From the NCBI RefSeq assembly GCF_963676685.1, contig NC_092344.1:45902830-45966829 (forward strand): a stretch of DNA of 64,000 nt, read 5' to 3'. The stretch is from Mytilus edulis. Taxonomy: Eukaryota > Mollusca > Bivalvia > Mytilida > Mytilidae. Of the stretch, positions 32,367 to 44,864 are shown piece by piece. Positions within the stretch are counted from its first letter, which is position 1. Each line of letters opens with the position of its first letter. A model generated the notes under the pieces. It worked only from the letters and a program-made list of their open reading frames with translations, searched no databases and was not told where the DNA came from. The translations under genes were made by a program, and so were the position numbers.

Positions 32367-32535
32367 GGTACAACAAATATCAAATCGTTCACTAAGATTT
32401 GAATGTTACAGATTTATTGGCAACCATCAGTACCAGAAGAAGATAGCAGTGAGAAAATGGCTGTGGCAACGACGAATCAGAAGATGAAAAGCTGACGACA
32501 AGTTGATGAGTTCGAAAACAGCTTTTGCTGAAGAA

Positions 32536-32551
32536 GGCTCTTTTCAGAGCC
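32536..32551 (+). promoter_or_regulatory. Histone-type 3' stem-loop, unit 1
   Basis: GGCTCTTTTCAGAGCC: stem GGCTCT/AGAGCC, loop TTTC, preceded by AAGAA and followed by AAACACA. This equals the conserved 3' stem-loop of metazoan replication-dependent histone mRNAs, which is bound by SLBP. A purine-rich AAAAAGAA at 32565-32572 sits where a U7-binding histone downstream element would be. It lies 170 nt after the stop, longer than in ordinary histone mRNAs. Confidence 0.75.
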
Positions 32552-32715
32552 AAACACATTTATCAAAAAGAATCTGAAATTGTTGTAACATCTACAAAAT
32601 ATAGCTATTTCCCTATTTATGTCTGATTCCCAGACTTCTCCCCGTTTTTATCCTCCAATCATCTGTTTAGCAATATAAATAAGGCAAACAAGTAAAATAA
32701 ACTCGTGCCAATAGA

Positions 32716-32865
32716 AATACAATACAATACAATACAATACAATACAATACAATACAATACAATACAATACAATACAATACAATACAATACAATACAATAC
32801 AATACAATACAATACAATACAATACAATACAATACAATACAAATACAAATACAATACAATACAAC
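32716..32865 (+). repeat. (AATAC)n microsatellite, unit 1
   Basis: About 150 bp of AATAC pentamers with two AAATAC interruptions near the right end. Confidence 0.95.
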
Positions 32866-33662
32866 ATATGGTGTTAAACCACTAGGGTTCTTCTAAAAAA
32901 CAAGCACCCCAATTGGTAAATTTTATGTTACATGAAAAAATGAATGGAGATATAAAATACAAAACTGGCATTCAGAAAGCATATCAGCAACGAAAACAAT
33001 AAATACGGGAAAAGAAATGTCTGTTTTTCAACCATATTTCATTGGAGAATCGATATTTTTTTTACTGTTCACAGAAAATGTCATTTGATATCTGTAAAGC
33101 TGTTTTTCTGATAACAGCAGCTCTTGTTATTCCTTTATCTATGGAAAAGGTGACCCCTTTTTATCTTTTTTTTTATTATGTCTCCTCCCGCATTTGTAAA
33201 CAGTTTTGTATGAAATACACAACTCTTCGATGTATCGTTATGCCCCCAAAATAGATAAGCTTATTCAATTAGTGTATCCAATTGGTAAGATTCGCCAATC
33301 AACTCTTTTTATTCATCAATACATTCAAACACGTTAATTTTCACCATTTAGACTAAAAAACAACAATATCTGATTGGTTCTTTAACAAATGTTTCTTCTT
33401 AATCATTAAAAGATTTTGTCAATCAAATTCCAGAGAGTATCATGTTAACGATCGTCTGAACAGAGGGGACGCTTCAGTTTACCTGTTGGTGTCACATTTG
33501 TTCACCGCTACCGGAAATGTTCACCGATGTCAGTCGACACTATTTGCTAACTTTATGACAGAACCTGAAGATGACAAGGAGTAATATGTTTGGTGAATAT
33601 AAATGTGTAGAATGATATTTCAACTTCATCTTAATTTCAAAGTTTGATAACCTTGAACAACC

Positions 33663-33959
33663 ATGTCTGAAAAAGTTTGTAATGATAACCGACTGGCATT
33701 GTACATTGCCGAAAATAAATTCCGTAAAGCATGTGAACAGATTAAACTAATCACCAGACGTTTAAATTTACTACAGATTAGATACGACAAAGCCAAACGA
33801 GATGACATGAAGAGCTTTAGATACACATTACGGTTACAACTAGCCACCACAGAAGGTGCCAGAAACATGTTTTATGAGTATGCAGTCAAACAAGCGACAC
33901 AAGTCGGTCGTCTAAAGAGAGAAATAAAGACACAGCAACTGCCCAAAGTTGAACAGTGA
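33663..33959 (+). CDS. Array ORF, unit 2
   Basis: 98 residues, identical to unit 1. TATAAA at 33598-33603. This is the first unit with an uninterrupted upstream region, so it is the best reference unit: spacer, CCAAT-type motifs (attggttcttt at about 33374), atgttaacgatcgtctgaac, TATA, ORF, stem-loop. Confidence 0.72.
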   Translation: MSEKVCNDNRLALYIAENKFRKACEQIKLITRRLNLLQIRYDKAKRDDMKSFRYTLRLQLATTEGARNMFYEYAVKQATQVGRLKREIKTQQLPKVEQ

Positions 33960-34128
33960 GGTACAACAAATATCAAATCGTTCACTAAGATTTGAATGTT
34001 ACAGATTTATTGGCAACCATCAGTACCAGAAGAAGATAGCAGTGAGAAAATGGCTGTGGCAACGACGAATCAGAAGATGAAAAGCTGACGACAAGTTGAT
34101 GAGTTCGAAAACAGCTTTTGCTGAAGAA

Positions 34129-34144
34129 GGCTCTTTTCAGAGCC
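34129..34144 (+). promoter_or_regulatory. Histone-type 3' stem-loop, unit 2
   Basis: Exact GGCTCTTTTCAGAGCC. Confidence 0.75.
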
Positions 34145-34308
34145 AAACACATTTATCAAAAAGAATCTGAAATTGTTGTAACATCTACAAAATATAGCTA
34201 TTTCCCTATTTATGTCTGATTCCCAGACTTCTCCCCGTTTTTATCCTCCAATCATCTGTTTAGCAATATAAATAAGGCAAACAAGTAAAATAAACTCGTG
34301 CCAATAGA

Positions 34309-34452
34309 AATACAATACAATACAATACAATACAATACAATACAATACAATACAATACAATACAATACAATACAATACAATACAATACAATACAATACAA
34401 TACAATACAATACAATACAATACAATACAAATACAAATACAATACAATACAA
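34309..34452 (+). repeat. (AATAC)n microsatellite, unit 2
   Basis: About 144 bp; two AAATAC interruptions as in unit 1. Confidence 0.95.
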
Positions 34453-35250
34453 CATATGGTGTTAAACCACTAGGGTTCTTCTAAAAAACAAGCACCCCAA
34501 TTGGTAAATTTTATGTTACATGAAAAAATGAATGGAGATATAAAATACAAAACTGGCATTCAGAAAGCATATCAGCAACGAAAACAATAAATACGGGAAA
34601 AGAAATGTCTGTTTTTCAACCATATTTCATTGGAGAATCGATATTTTTTTTACTGTTCACAGAAAATGTCATTTGATATCTGTAAAGCTGTTTTTCTGAT
34701 AACAGCAGCTCTTGTTATTCCTTTATCTATGGAAAAGGTGACCCCTTTTTATCTTTTTTTTTATTATGTCTCCTCCCGCATTTGTAAACAGTTTTGTATG
34801 AAATACACAACTCTTCGATGTATCGTTATGCCCCCAAAATAGATAAGCTTATTCAATTAGTGTATCCAATTGGTAAGATTCGCCAATCAACTCTTTTTAT
34901 TCATCAATACATTCAAACACGTTAATTTTCACCATTTAGACTAAAAAACAACAATATCTGATTGGTTCTTTAACAAATGTTTCTTCTTAATCATTAAAAG
35001 ATTTTGTCAATCAAATTCCAGAGAGTATCATGTTAACGATCGTCTGAACAGAGGGGACGCTTCAGTTTACCTGTTGGTGTCACATTTGTTCACCGCTACC
35101 GGAAATGTTCACCGATGTCAGTCGACACTATTTGCTAACTTTATGACAGAACCTGAAGATGACAAGGAGTAATATGTTTGGTGAATATAAATGTGTAGAA
35201 TGATATTTCAACTTCATCTTAATTTCAAAGTTTGATAACCTTGAACAACC

Positions 35251-35547
35251 ATGTCTGAAAAAGTTTGTAATGATAACCGACTGGCATTGTACATTGCCGA
35301 AAATAAATTCCGTAAAGCATGTGAACAGATTAAACTAATCACCAGACGTTTAAATTTACTACAGATTAGATACGACAAAGCCAAACGAGATGACATGAAG
35401 AGCTTTAGATACACATTACGGTTACAACTAGCCACCACAGAAGGTGCCAGAAACATGTTTTATGAGTATGCAGTCAAACAAGCGACACAAGTCGGTCGTC
35501 TAAAGAGAGAAATAAAGACACAGCAACTGCCCAAAGTTGAACAGTGA
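35251..35547 (+). CDS. Array ORF, unit 3
   Basis: 98 residues, identical to units 1 and 2. TATAAA at 35186-35191. Confidence 0.72.
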   Translation: MSEKVCNDNRLALYIAENKFRKACEQIKLITRRLNLLQIRYDKAKRDDMKSFRYTLRLQLATTEGARNMFYEYAVKQATQVGRLKREIKTQQLPKVEQ

Positions 35548-35716
35548 GGTACAACAAATATCAAATCGTTCACTAAGATTTGAATGTTACAGATTTATTG
35601 GCAACCATCAGTACCAGAAGAAGATAGCAGTGAGAAAATGGCTGTGGCAACGACGAATCAGAAGATGAAAAGCTGACGACAAGTTGATGAGTTCGAAAAC
35701 AGCTTTTGCTGAAGAA

Positions 35717-35732
35717 GGCTCTTTTCAGAGCC
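35717..35732 (+). promoter_or_regulatory. Histone-type 3' stem-loop, unit 3
   Basis: Exact GGCTCTTTTCAGAGCC. Confidence 0.75.
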
Positions 35733-35896
35733 AAACACATTTATCAAAAAGAATCTGAAATTGTTGTAACATCTACAAAATATAGCTATTTCCCTATTTA
35801 TGTCTGATTCCCAGACTTCTCCCCGTTTTTATCCTCCAATCATCTGTTTAGCAATATAAATAAGGCAAACAAGTAAAATAAACTCGTGCCAATAGA

Positions 35897-36081
35897 AATA
35901 CAATACAATACAATACAATACAATACAATACAATACAATACAATACAATACAATACAATACAATACAATACAATACAATACAATACAATACAATACAATA
36001 CAATACAATACAATACAATACAATACAATACAATACAATACAATACAATACAATACAAATACAAATACAATACAATACAAC
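35897..36081 (+). repeat. (AATAC)n microsatellite, unit 3
   Basis: About 185 bp, two interruptions near the right end. Confidence 0.95.
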
Positions 36082-36878
36082 ATATGGTGTTAAACCACTA
36101 GGGTTCTTCTAAAAAACAAGCACCCCAATTGGTAAATTTTATGTTACATGAAAAAATGAATGGAGATATAAAATACAAAACTGGCATTCAGAAAGCATAT
36201 CAGCAACGAAAACAATAAATACGGGAAAAGAAATGTCTGTTTTTCAACCATATTTCATTGGAGAATCGATATTTTTTTTACTGTTCACAGAAAATGTCAT
36301 TTGATATCTGTAAAGCTGTTTTTCTGATAACAGCAGCTCTTGTTATTCCTTTATCTATGGAAAAGGTGACCCCTTTTTATCTTTTTTTTTATTATGTCTC
36401 CTCCCGCATTTGTAAACAGTTTTGTATGAAATACACAACTCTTCGATGTATCGTTATGCCCCCAAAATAGATAAGCTTATTCAATTAGTGTATCCAATTG
36501 GTAAGATTCGCCAATCAACTCTTTTTATTCATCAATACATTCAAACACGTTAATTTTCACCATTTAGACTAAAAAACAACAATATCTGATTGGTTCTTTA
36601 ACAAATGTTTCTTCTTAATCATTAAAAGATTTTGTCAATCAAATTCCAGAGAGTATCATGTTAACGATCGTCTGAACAGAGGGGACGCTTCAGTTTACCT
36701 GTTGGTGTCACATTTGTTCACCGCTACCGGAAATGTTCACCGATGTCAGTCGACACTATTTGCTAACTTTATGACAGAACCTGAAGATGACAAGGAGTAA
36801 TATGTTTGGTGAATATAAATGTGTAGAATGATATTTCAACTTCATCTTAATTTCAAAGTTTGATAACCTTGAACAACC

Positions 36879-37175
36879 ATGTCTGAAAAAGTTTGTAATG
36901 ATAACCGACTGGCATTGTACATTGCCGAAAATAAATTCCGTAAAGCATGTGAACAGATTAAACTAATCACCAGACGTTTAAATTTACTACAGATTAGATA
37001 CGACAAAGCCAAACGAGATGACATGAAGAGCTTTAGATACACATTACGGTTACAACTAGCCACCACAGAAGGTGCCAGAAACATGTTTTATGAGTATGCA
37101 GTCAAACAAGCGACACAAGTCGGTCGTCTAAAGAGAGAAATAAAGACACAGCAACTGCCCAAAGTTGAACAGTGA
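36879..37175 (+). CDS. Array ORF, unit 4
   Basis: 98 residues, identical protein. TATAAA at 36814-36819. Confidence 0.72.
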   Translation: MSEKVCNDNRLALYIAENKFRKACEQIKLITRRLNLLQIRYDKAKRDDMKSFRYTLRLQLATTEGARNMFYEYAVKQATQVGRLKREIKTQQLPKVEQ

Positions 37176-37344
37176 GGTACAACAAATATCAAATCGTTCA
37201 CTAAGATTTGAATGTTACAGATTTATTGGCAACCATCAGTACCAGAAGAAGATAGCAGTGAGAAAATGGCTGTGGCAACGACGAATCAGAAGATGAAAAG
37301 CTGACGACAAGTTGATGAGTTCGAAAACAGCTTTTGCTGAAGAA

Positions 37345-37360
37345 GGCTCTTTTCAGAGCC
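37345..37360 (+). promoter_or_regulatory. Histone-type 3' stem-loop, unit 4
   Basis: Exact GGCTCTTTTCAGAGCC. Confidence 0.75.
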
Positions 37361-37524
37361 AAACACATTTATCAAAAAGAATCTGAAATTGTTGTAACAT
37401 CTACAAAATATAGCTATTTCCCTATTTATGTCTGATTCCCAGACTTCTCCCCGTTTTTATCCTCCAATCATCTGTTTAGCAATATAAATAAGGCAAACAA
37501 GTAAAATAAACTCGTGCCAATAGA

Positions 37525-37733
37525 AATACAATACAATACAATACAATACAATACAATACAATACAATACAATACAATACAATACAATACAATACAATACA
37601 ATACAATACAATACAATACAATACAATACAATACAATACAATACAATACAATACAATACAATACAATACAATACAATACAATACAATACAATACAATACA
37701 ATACAATACAAATACAAATACAATACAATACAA
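37525..37733 (+). repeat. (AATAC)n microsatellite, unit 4
   Basis: About 209 bp, the longest among the near-identical units; it explains the 1653-bp unit length. Confidence 0.95.
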
Positions 37734-38531
37734 CATATGGTGTTAAACCACTAGGGTTCTTCTAAAAAACAAGCACCCCAATTGGTAAATTTTATGTTAC
37801 ATGAAAAAATGAATGGAGATATAAAATACAAAACTGGCATTCAGAAAGCATATCAGCAACGAAAACAATAAATACGGGAAAAGAAATGTCTGTTTTTCAA
37901 CCATATTTCATTGGAGAATCGATATTTTTTTTACTGTTCACAGAAAATGTCATTTGATATCTGTAAAGCTGTTTTTCTGATAACAGCAGCTCTTGTTATT
38001 CCTTTATCTATGGAAAAGGTGACCCCTTTTTATCTTTTTTTTTATTATGTCTCCTCCCGCATTTGTAAACAGTTTTGTATGAAATACACAACTCTTCGAT
38101 GTATCGTTATGCCCCCAAAATAGATAAGCTTATTCAATTAGTGTATCCAATTGGTAAGATTCGCCAATCAACTCTTTTTATTCATCAATACATTCAAACA
38201 CGTTAATTTTCACCATTTAGACTAAAAAACAACAATATCTGATTGGTTCTTTAACAAATGTTTCTTCTTAATCATTAAAAGATTTTGTCAATCAAATTCC
38301 AGAGAGTATCATGTTAACGATCGTCTGAACAGAGGGGACGCTTCAGTTTACCTGTTGGTGTCACATTTGTTCACCGCTACCGGAAATGTTCACCGATGTC
38401 AGTCGACACTATTTGCTAACTTTATGACAGAACCTGAAGATGACAAGGAGTAATATGTTTGGTGAATATAAATGTGTAGAATGATATTTCAACTTCATCT
38501 TAATTTCAAAGTTTGATAACCTTGAACAACC

Positions 38532-38828
38532 ATGTCTGAAAAAGTTTGTAATGATAACCGACTGGCATTGTACATTGCCGAAAATAAATTCCGTAAAGCA
38601 TGTGAACAGATTAAACTAATCACCAGACGTTTAAATTTACTACAGATTAGATACGACAAAGCCAAACGAGATGACATGAAGAGCTTTAGATACACATTAC
38701 GGTTACAACTAGCCACCACAGAAGGTGCCAGAAACATGTTTTATGAGTATGCAGTCAAACAAGCGACACAAGTCGGTCGTCTAAAGAGAGAAATAAAGAC
38801 ACAGCAACTGCCCAAAGTTGAACAGTGA
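38532..38828 (+). CDS. Array ORF, unit 5
   Basis: 98 residues, identical protein. TATAAA at 38467-38472. Confidence 0.72.
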   Translation: MSEKVCNDNRLALYIAENKFRKACEQIKLITRRLNLLQIRYDKAKRDDMKSFRYTLRLQLATTEGARNMFYEYAVKQATQVGRLKREIKTQQLPKVEQ

Positions 38829-38997
38829 GGTACAACAAATATCAAATCGTTCACTAAGATTTGAATGTTACAGATTTATTGGCAACCATCAGTACCAGAA
38901 GAAGATAGCAGTGAGAAAATGGCTGTGGCAACGACGAATCAGAAGATGAAAAGCTGACGACAAGTTGATGAGTTCGAAAACAGCTTTTGCTGAAGAA

Positions 38998-39013
38998 GGC
39001 TCTTTTCAGAGCC
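38998..39013 (+). promoter_or_regulatory. Histone-type 3' stem-loop, unit 5
   Basis: Exact GGCTCTTTTCAGAGCC. Confidence 0.75.
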
Positions 39014-39176
39014 AAACACATTTATCAAAAAGAATCTGAAATTGTTGTAACATCTACAAAATATAGCTATTTCCCTATTTATGTCTGATTCCCAGACTTC
39101 TCCCCGTTTTTATCCTCCAATCATCTGTTTAGCAATATAAATAAGGCAAACAAGTAAAATAAACTCGTGCCAATAG

Positions 39177-39321
39177 AAATACAATACAATACAATACAAT
39201 ACAATACAATACAATACAATACAATACAATACAATACAATACAATACAATACAATACAATACAATACAATACAATACAATACAATACAATACAATACAAT
39301 ACAAATACAATACAATACAAC
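39177..39321 (+). repeat. (AATAC)n microsatellite, unit 5
   Basis: About 145 bp; from this unit to unit 11 there is only one AAATAC interruption instead of two. Confidence 0.95.
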
Positions 39322-40118
39322 ATATGGTGTTAAACCACTAGGGTTCTTCTAAAAAACAAGCACCCCAATTGGTAAATTTTATGTTACATGAAAAAATGAA
39401 TGGAGATATAAAATACAAAACTGGCATTCAGAAAGCATATCAGCAACGAAAACAATAAATACGGGAAAAGAAATGTCTGTTTTTCAACCATATTTCATTG
39501 GAGAATCGATATTTTTTTTACTGTTCACAGAAAATGTCATTTGATATCTGTAAAGCTGTTTTTCTGATAACAGCAGCTCTTGTTATTCCTTTATCTATGG
39601 AAAAGGTGACCCCTTTTTATCTTTTTTTTTATTATGTCTCCTCCCGCATTTGTAAACAGTTTTGTATGAAATACACAACTCTTCGATGTATCGTTATGCC
39701 CCCAAAATAGATAAGCTTATTCAATTAGTGTATCCAATTGGTAAGATTCGCCAATCAACTCTTTTTATTCATCAATACATTCAAACACGTTAATTTTCAC
39801 CATTTAGACTAAAAAACAACAATATCTGATTGGTTCTTTAACAAATGTTTCTTCTTAATCATTAAAAGATTTTGTCAATCAAATTCCAGAGAGTATCATG
39901 TTAACGATCGTCTGAACAGAGGGGACGCTTCAGTTTACCTGTTGGTGTCACATTTGTTCACCGCTACCGGAAATGTTCACCGATGTCAGTCGACACTATT
40001 TGCTAACTTTATGACAGAACCTGAAGATGACAAGGAGTAATATGTTTGGTGAATATAAATGTGTAGAATGATATTTCAACTTCATCTTAATTTCAAAGTT
40101 TGATAACCTTGAACAACC

Positions 40119-40415
40119 ATGTCTGAAAAAGTTTGTAATGATAACCGACTGGCATTGTACATTGCCGAAAATAAATTCCGTAAAGCATGTGAACAGATTA
40201 AACTAATCACCAGACGTTTAAATTTACTACAGATTAGATACGACAAAGCCAAACGAGATGACATGAAGAGCTTTAGATACACATTACGGTTGCAACTAGC
40301 CACCACAGAAGGTGCCAGAAACATGTTTTATGAGTATGCAGTCAAACAAGCGACACAAGTCGGTCGTCTAAAGAGAGAAATAAAGACACAGCAACTGCCC
40401 AAAGTTGAACAGTGA
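40119..40415 (+). CDS. Array ORF, unit 6
   Basis: 98 residues, identical protein with one silent change (cggttgcaacta instead of cggttacaacta, near 40290). TATAAA at 40054-40059. Confidence 0.72.
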   Translation: MSEKVCNDNRLALYIAENKFRKACEQIKLITRRLNLLQIRYDKAKRDDMKSFRYTLRLQLATTEGARNMFYEYAVKQATQVGRLKREIKTQQLPKVEQ

Positions 40416-40584
40416 GGTACAACAAATATCAAATCGTTCACTAAGATTTGAATGTTACAGATTTATTGGCAACCATCAGTACCAGAAGAAGATAGCAGTG
40501 AGAAAATGGCTGTGGCAACGACGAATCAGAAGATGAAAAGCTGACGACAAGTTGATGAGTTCGAAAACAGCTTTTGCTGAAGAA

Positions 40585-40600
40585 GGCTCTTTTCAGAGCC
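40585..40600 (+). promoter_or_regulatory. Histone-type 3' stem-loop, unit 6
   Basis: Exact GGCTCTTTTCAGAGCC. Confidence 0.75.
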
Positions 40601-40764
40601 AAACACATTTATCAAAAAGAATCTGAAATTGTTGTAACATCTACAAAATATAGCTATTTCCCTATTTATGTCTGATTCCCAGACTTCTCCCCGTTTTTAT
40701 CCTCCAATCATCTGTTTAGCAATATAAATAAGGCAAACAAGTAAAATAAACTCGTGCCAATAGA

Positions 40765-40868
40765 AATACAATACAATACAATACAATACAATACAATACA
40801 ATACAATACAATACAATACAATACAATACAATACAATACAATACAATACAAATACAATACAATACAAC
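40765..40868 (+). repeat. (AATAC)n microsatellite, unit 6
   Basis: About 104 bp, among the shortest. Confidence 0.95.
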
Positions 40869-41665
40869 ATATGGTGTTAAACCACTAGGGTTCTTCTAAA
40901 AAACAAGCACCCCAATTGGTAAATTTTATGTTACATGAAAAAATGAATGGAGATATAAAATACAAAACTGGCATTCAGAAAGCATATCAGCAACGAAAAC
41001 AATAAATACGGGAAAAGAAATGTCTGTTTTTCAACCATATTTCATTGGAGAATCGATATTTTTTTTACTGTTCACAGAAAATGTCATTTGATATCTGTAA
41101 AGCTGTTTTTCTGATAACAGCAGCTCTTGTTATTCCTTTATCTATGGAAAAGGTGACCCCTTTTTATCTTTTTTTTTATTATGTCTCCTCCCGCATTTGT
41201 AAACAGTTTTGTATGAAATACACAACTCTTCGATGTATCGTTATGCCCCCAAAATAGATAAGCTTATTCAATTAGTGTATCCAATTGGTAAGATTCGCCA
41301 ATCAACTCTTTTTATTCATCAATACATTCAAACACGTTAATTTTCACCATTTAGACTAAAAAACAACAATATCTGATTGGTTCTTTAACAAATGTTTCTT
41401 CTTAATCATTAAAAGATTTTGTCAATCAAATTCCAGAGAGTATCATGTTAACGATCGTCTGAACAGAGGGGACGCTTCAGTTTACCTGTTGGTGTCACAT
41501 TTGTTCACCGCTACCGGAAATGTTCACCGATGTCAGTCGACACTATTTGCTAACTTTATGACAGAACCTGAAGATGACAAGGAGTAATATGTTTGGTGAA
41601 TATAAATGTGTAGAATGATATTTCAACTTCATCTTAATTTCAAAGTTTGATAACCTTGAACAACC

Positions 41666-41962
41666 ATGTCTGAAAAAGTTTGTAATGATAACCGACTGGC
41701 ATTGTACATTGCCGAAAATAAATTCCGTAAAGCATGTGAACAGATTAAACTAATCACCAGACGTTTAAATTTACTACAGATTAGATACGACAAAGCCAAA
41801 CGAGATGACATGAAGAGCTTTAGATACACATTACGGTTACAACTAGCCACCACAGAAGGTGCCAGAAACATGTTTTATGAGTATGCAGTCAAACAAGCGA
41901 CACAAGTCGGTCGTCTAAAGAGAGAAATAAAGACACAGCAACTGCCCAAAGTTGAACAGTGA
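41666..41962 (+). CDS. Array ORF, unit 7
   Basis: 98 residues, identical protein. TATAAA at 41601-41606. The spacer after it has caagaaatacgg where other units have caataaatacgg, removing a stop and opening a 113-codon spacer frame that I do not regard as a gene. Confidence 0.72.
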   Translation: MSEKVCNDNRLALYIAENKFRKACEQIKLITRRLNLLQIRYDKAKRDDMKSFRYTLRLQLATTEGARNMFYEYAVKQATQVGRLKREIKTQQLPKVEQ

Positions 41963-42131
41963 GGTACAACAAATATCAAATCGTTCACTAAGATTTGAAT
42001 GTTACAGATTTATTGGCAACCATCAGTACCAGAAGAAGATAGCAGTGAGAAAATGGCTGTGGCAACGACGAATCAGAAGATGAAAAGCTGACGACAAGTT
42101 GATGAGTTCGAAAACAGCTTTTGCTGAAGAA

Positions 42132-42147
42132 GGCTCTTTTCAGAGCC
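42132..42147 (+). promoter_or_regulatory. Histone-type 3' stem-loop, unit 7
   Basis: Exact GGCTCTTTTCAGAGCC. Confidence 0.75.
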
Positions 42148-42310
42148 AAACACATTTATCAAAAAGAATCTGAAATTGTTGTAACATCTACAAAATATAG
42201 CTATTTCCCTATTTATGTCTGATTCCCAGACTTCTCCCCGTTTTTATCCTCCAATCATCTGTTTAGCAATATAAATAAGGCAAACAAGTAAAATAAACTC
42301 GTGCCAATAG

Positions 42311-42450
42311 AAATACAATACAATACAATACAATACAATACAATACAATACAATACAATACAATACAATACAATACAATACAATACAATACAATACAATA
42401 CAATACAATACAATACAATACAATACAATACAAATACAATACAATACAAC
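42311..42450 (+). repeat. (AATAC)n microsatellite, unit 7
   Basis: About 140 bp. Confidence 0.95.
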
Positions 42451-43247
42451 ATATGGTGTTAAACCACTAGGGTTCTTCTAAAAAACAAGCACCCCAATTG
42501 GTAAATTTTATGTTACATGAAAAAATGAATGGAGATATAAAATACAAAACTGGCATTCAGAAAGCATATCAGCAACGAAAACAAGAAATACGGGAAAAGA
42601 AATATCTGTTTTTCAACCATATTTCATTGGAGAATCGATATTTTTTTTACTGTTCACAGAAAATGTCATTTGATATCTGTAAAGCTGTTTTTCTGATAAC
42701 AGCAGCTCTTGTTATTCCTTTATCTATGGAAAAGGTGACCCCTTTTTATCTTTTTTTTTATTATGTCTCCTCCCGCATTTGTAAACAGTTTTGTATGAAA
42801 TACACAACTCTTCGATGTATCGTTATGCCCCCAAAATAGATAAGCTTATTCAATTAGTGTATCCAATTGGTAAGATTCGCCAATCAACTCTTTTTATTCA
42901 TCAATACATTCAAACACGTTAATTTTCACCATTTAGACTAAAAAACAACAATATCTGATTGGTTCTTTAACAAATGTTTCTTCTTAATCATTAAAAGATT
43001 TTGTCAATCAAATTCCAGAGAGTATCATGTTAACGATCGTCTGAACAGAGGGGACGCTTCAGTTTACCTGTTGGTGTCACATTTGTTCACCGCTACCGGA
43101 AATGTTCACCGATGTCAGTCGACACTATTTGCTAACTTTATGACAGAACCTGAAGATGACAAGGAGTAATATGTTTGGTGAATATAAATGTGTAGAATGA
43201 TATTTCAACTTCATCTTAATTTCAAAGTTTGATAACCTTGAACAACC

Positions 43248-43544
43248 ATGTCTGAAAAAGTTTGTAATGATAACCGACTGGCATTGTACATTGCCGAAAA
43301 TAAATTCCGTAAAGCATGTGAACAGATTAAACTAATCACCAGACGTTTAAATTTACTACAGATTAGATACGACAAAGCCAAACGAGATGACATGAAGAGC
43401 TTTAGATACACATTACGGTTACAACTAGCCACCACAGAAGGTGCCAGAAACATGTTTTATGAGTATGCAGTCAAACAAGCGACACAAGTCGGTCGTCTAA
43501 AGAGAGAAATAAAGACACAGCAACTGCCCAAAGTTGAACAGTGA
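43248..43544 (+). CDS. Array ORF, unit 8
   Basis: 98 residues, identical protein. TATAAA at 43183-43188. The spacer after this unit is the first with tttttttgctgttc instead of ttttttactgttc, a marker that continues to the spacer after unit 11. Confidence 0.72.
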   Translation: MSEKVCNDNRLALYIAENKFRKACEQIKLITRRLNLLQIRYDKAKRDDMKSFRYTLRLQLATTEGARNMFYEYAVKQATQVGRLKREIKTQQLPKVEQ

Positions 43545-43713
43545 GGTACAACAAATATCAAATCGTTCACTAAGATTTGAATGTTACAGATTTATTGGCA
43601 ACCATCAGTACCAGAAGAAGATAGCAGTGAGAAAATGGCTGTGGCAACGACGAATCAGAAGATGAAAAGCTGACGACAAGTTGATGAGTTCGAAAACAGC
43701 TTTTGCTGAAGAA

Positions 43714-43729
43714 GGCTCTTTTCAGAGCC
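43714..43729 (+). promoter_or_regulatory. Histone-type 3' stem-loop, unit 8
   Basis: Exact GGCTCTTTTCAGAGCC. Confidence 0.75.
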
Positions 43730-43892
43730 AAACACATTTATCAAAAAGAATCTGAAATTGTTGTAACATCTACAAAATATAGCTATTTCCCTATTTATGT
43801 CTGATTCCCAGACTTCTCCCCGTTTTTATCCTCCAATCATCTGTTTAGCAATATAAATAAGGCAAACAAGTAAAATAAACTCGTGCCAATAG

Positions 43893-44068
43893 AAATACAA
43901 TACAATACAATACAATACAATACAATACAATACAATACAATACAATACAATACAATACAATACAATACAATACAATACAATACAATACAATACAATACAA
44001 TACAATACAATACAATACAATACAATACAATACAATACAATACAATACAAATACAATACAATACAACA
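43893..44068 (+). repeat. (AATAC)n microsatellite, unit 8
   Basis: About 176 bp. Confidence 0.95.
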
Positions 44069-44864
44069 TATGGTGTTAAACCACTAGGGTTCTTCTAAAA
44101 AACAAGCACCCCAATTGGTAAATTTTATGTTACATGAAAAAATGAATGGAGATATAAAATACAAAACTGGCATTCAGAAAGCATATCAGCAACGAAAACA
44201 ATAAATACGGGAAAAGAAATATCTGTTTTTCAACCATATTTCATTGGAGAATCGATATTTTTTTTGCTGTTCACAGAAAATGTCATTTGATATCTGTAAA
44301 GCTGTTTTTCTGATAACAGCAGCTCTTGTTATTCCTTTATCTATGGAAAAGGTGACCCCTTTTTATCTTTTTTTTTATTATGTCTCCTCCCGCATTTGTA
44401 AACAGTTTTGTATGAAATACACAACTCTTCGATGTATCGTTATGCCCCCAAAATAGATAAGCTTATTCAATTAGTGTATCCAATTGGTAAGATTCGCCAA
44501 TCAACTCTTTTTATTCATCAATACATTCAAACACGTTAATTTTCACCATTTAGACTAAAAAACAACAATATCTGATTGGTTCTTTAACAAATGTTTCTTC
44601 TTAATCATTAAAAGATTTTGTCAATCAAATTCCAGAGAGTATCATGTTAACGATCGTCTGAACAGAGGGGACGCTTCAGTTTACCTGTTGGTGTCACATT
44701 TGTTCACCGCTACCGGAAATGTTCACCGATGTCAGTCGACACTATTTGCTAACTTTATGACAGAACCTGAAGATGACAAGGAGTAATATGTTTGGTGAAT
44801 ATAAATGTGTAGAATGATATTTCAACTTCATCTTAATTTCAAAGTTTGATAACCTTGAACAACC

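Noticed and set aside
42498-42839. 113-codon frame in the spacer after unit 7
   Set aside because: It results from a single T-to-G change that removes a stop present in the other spacers.
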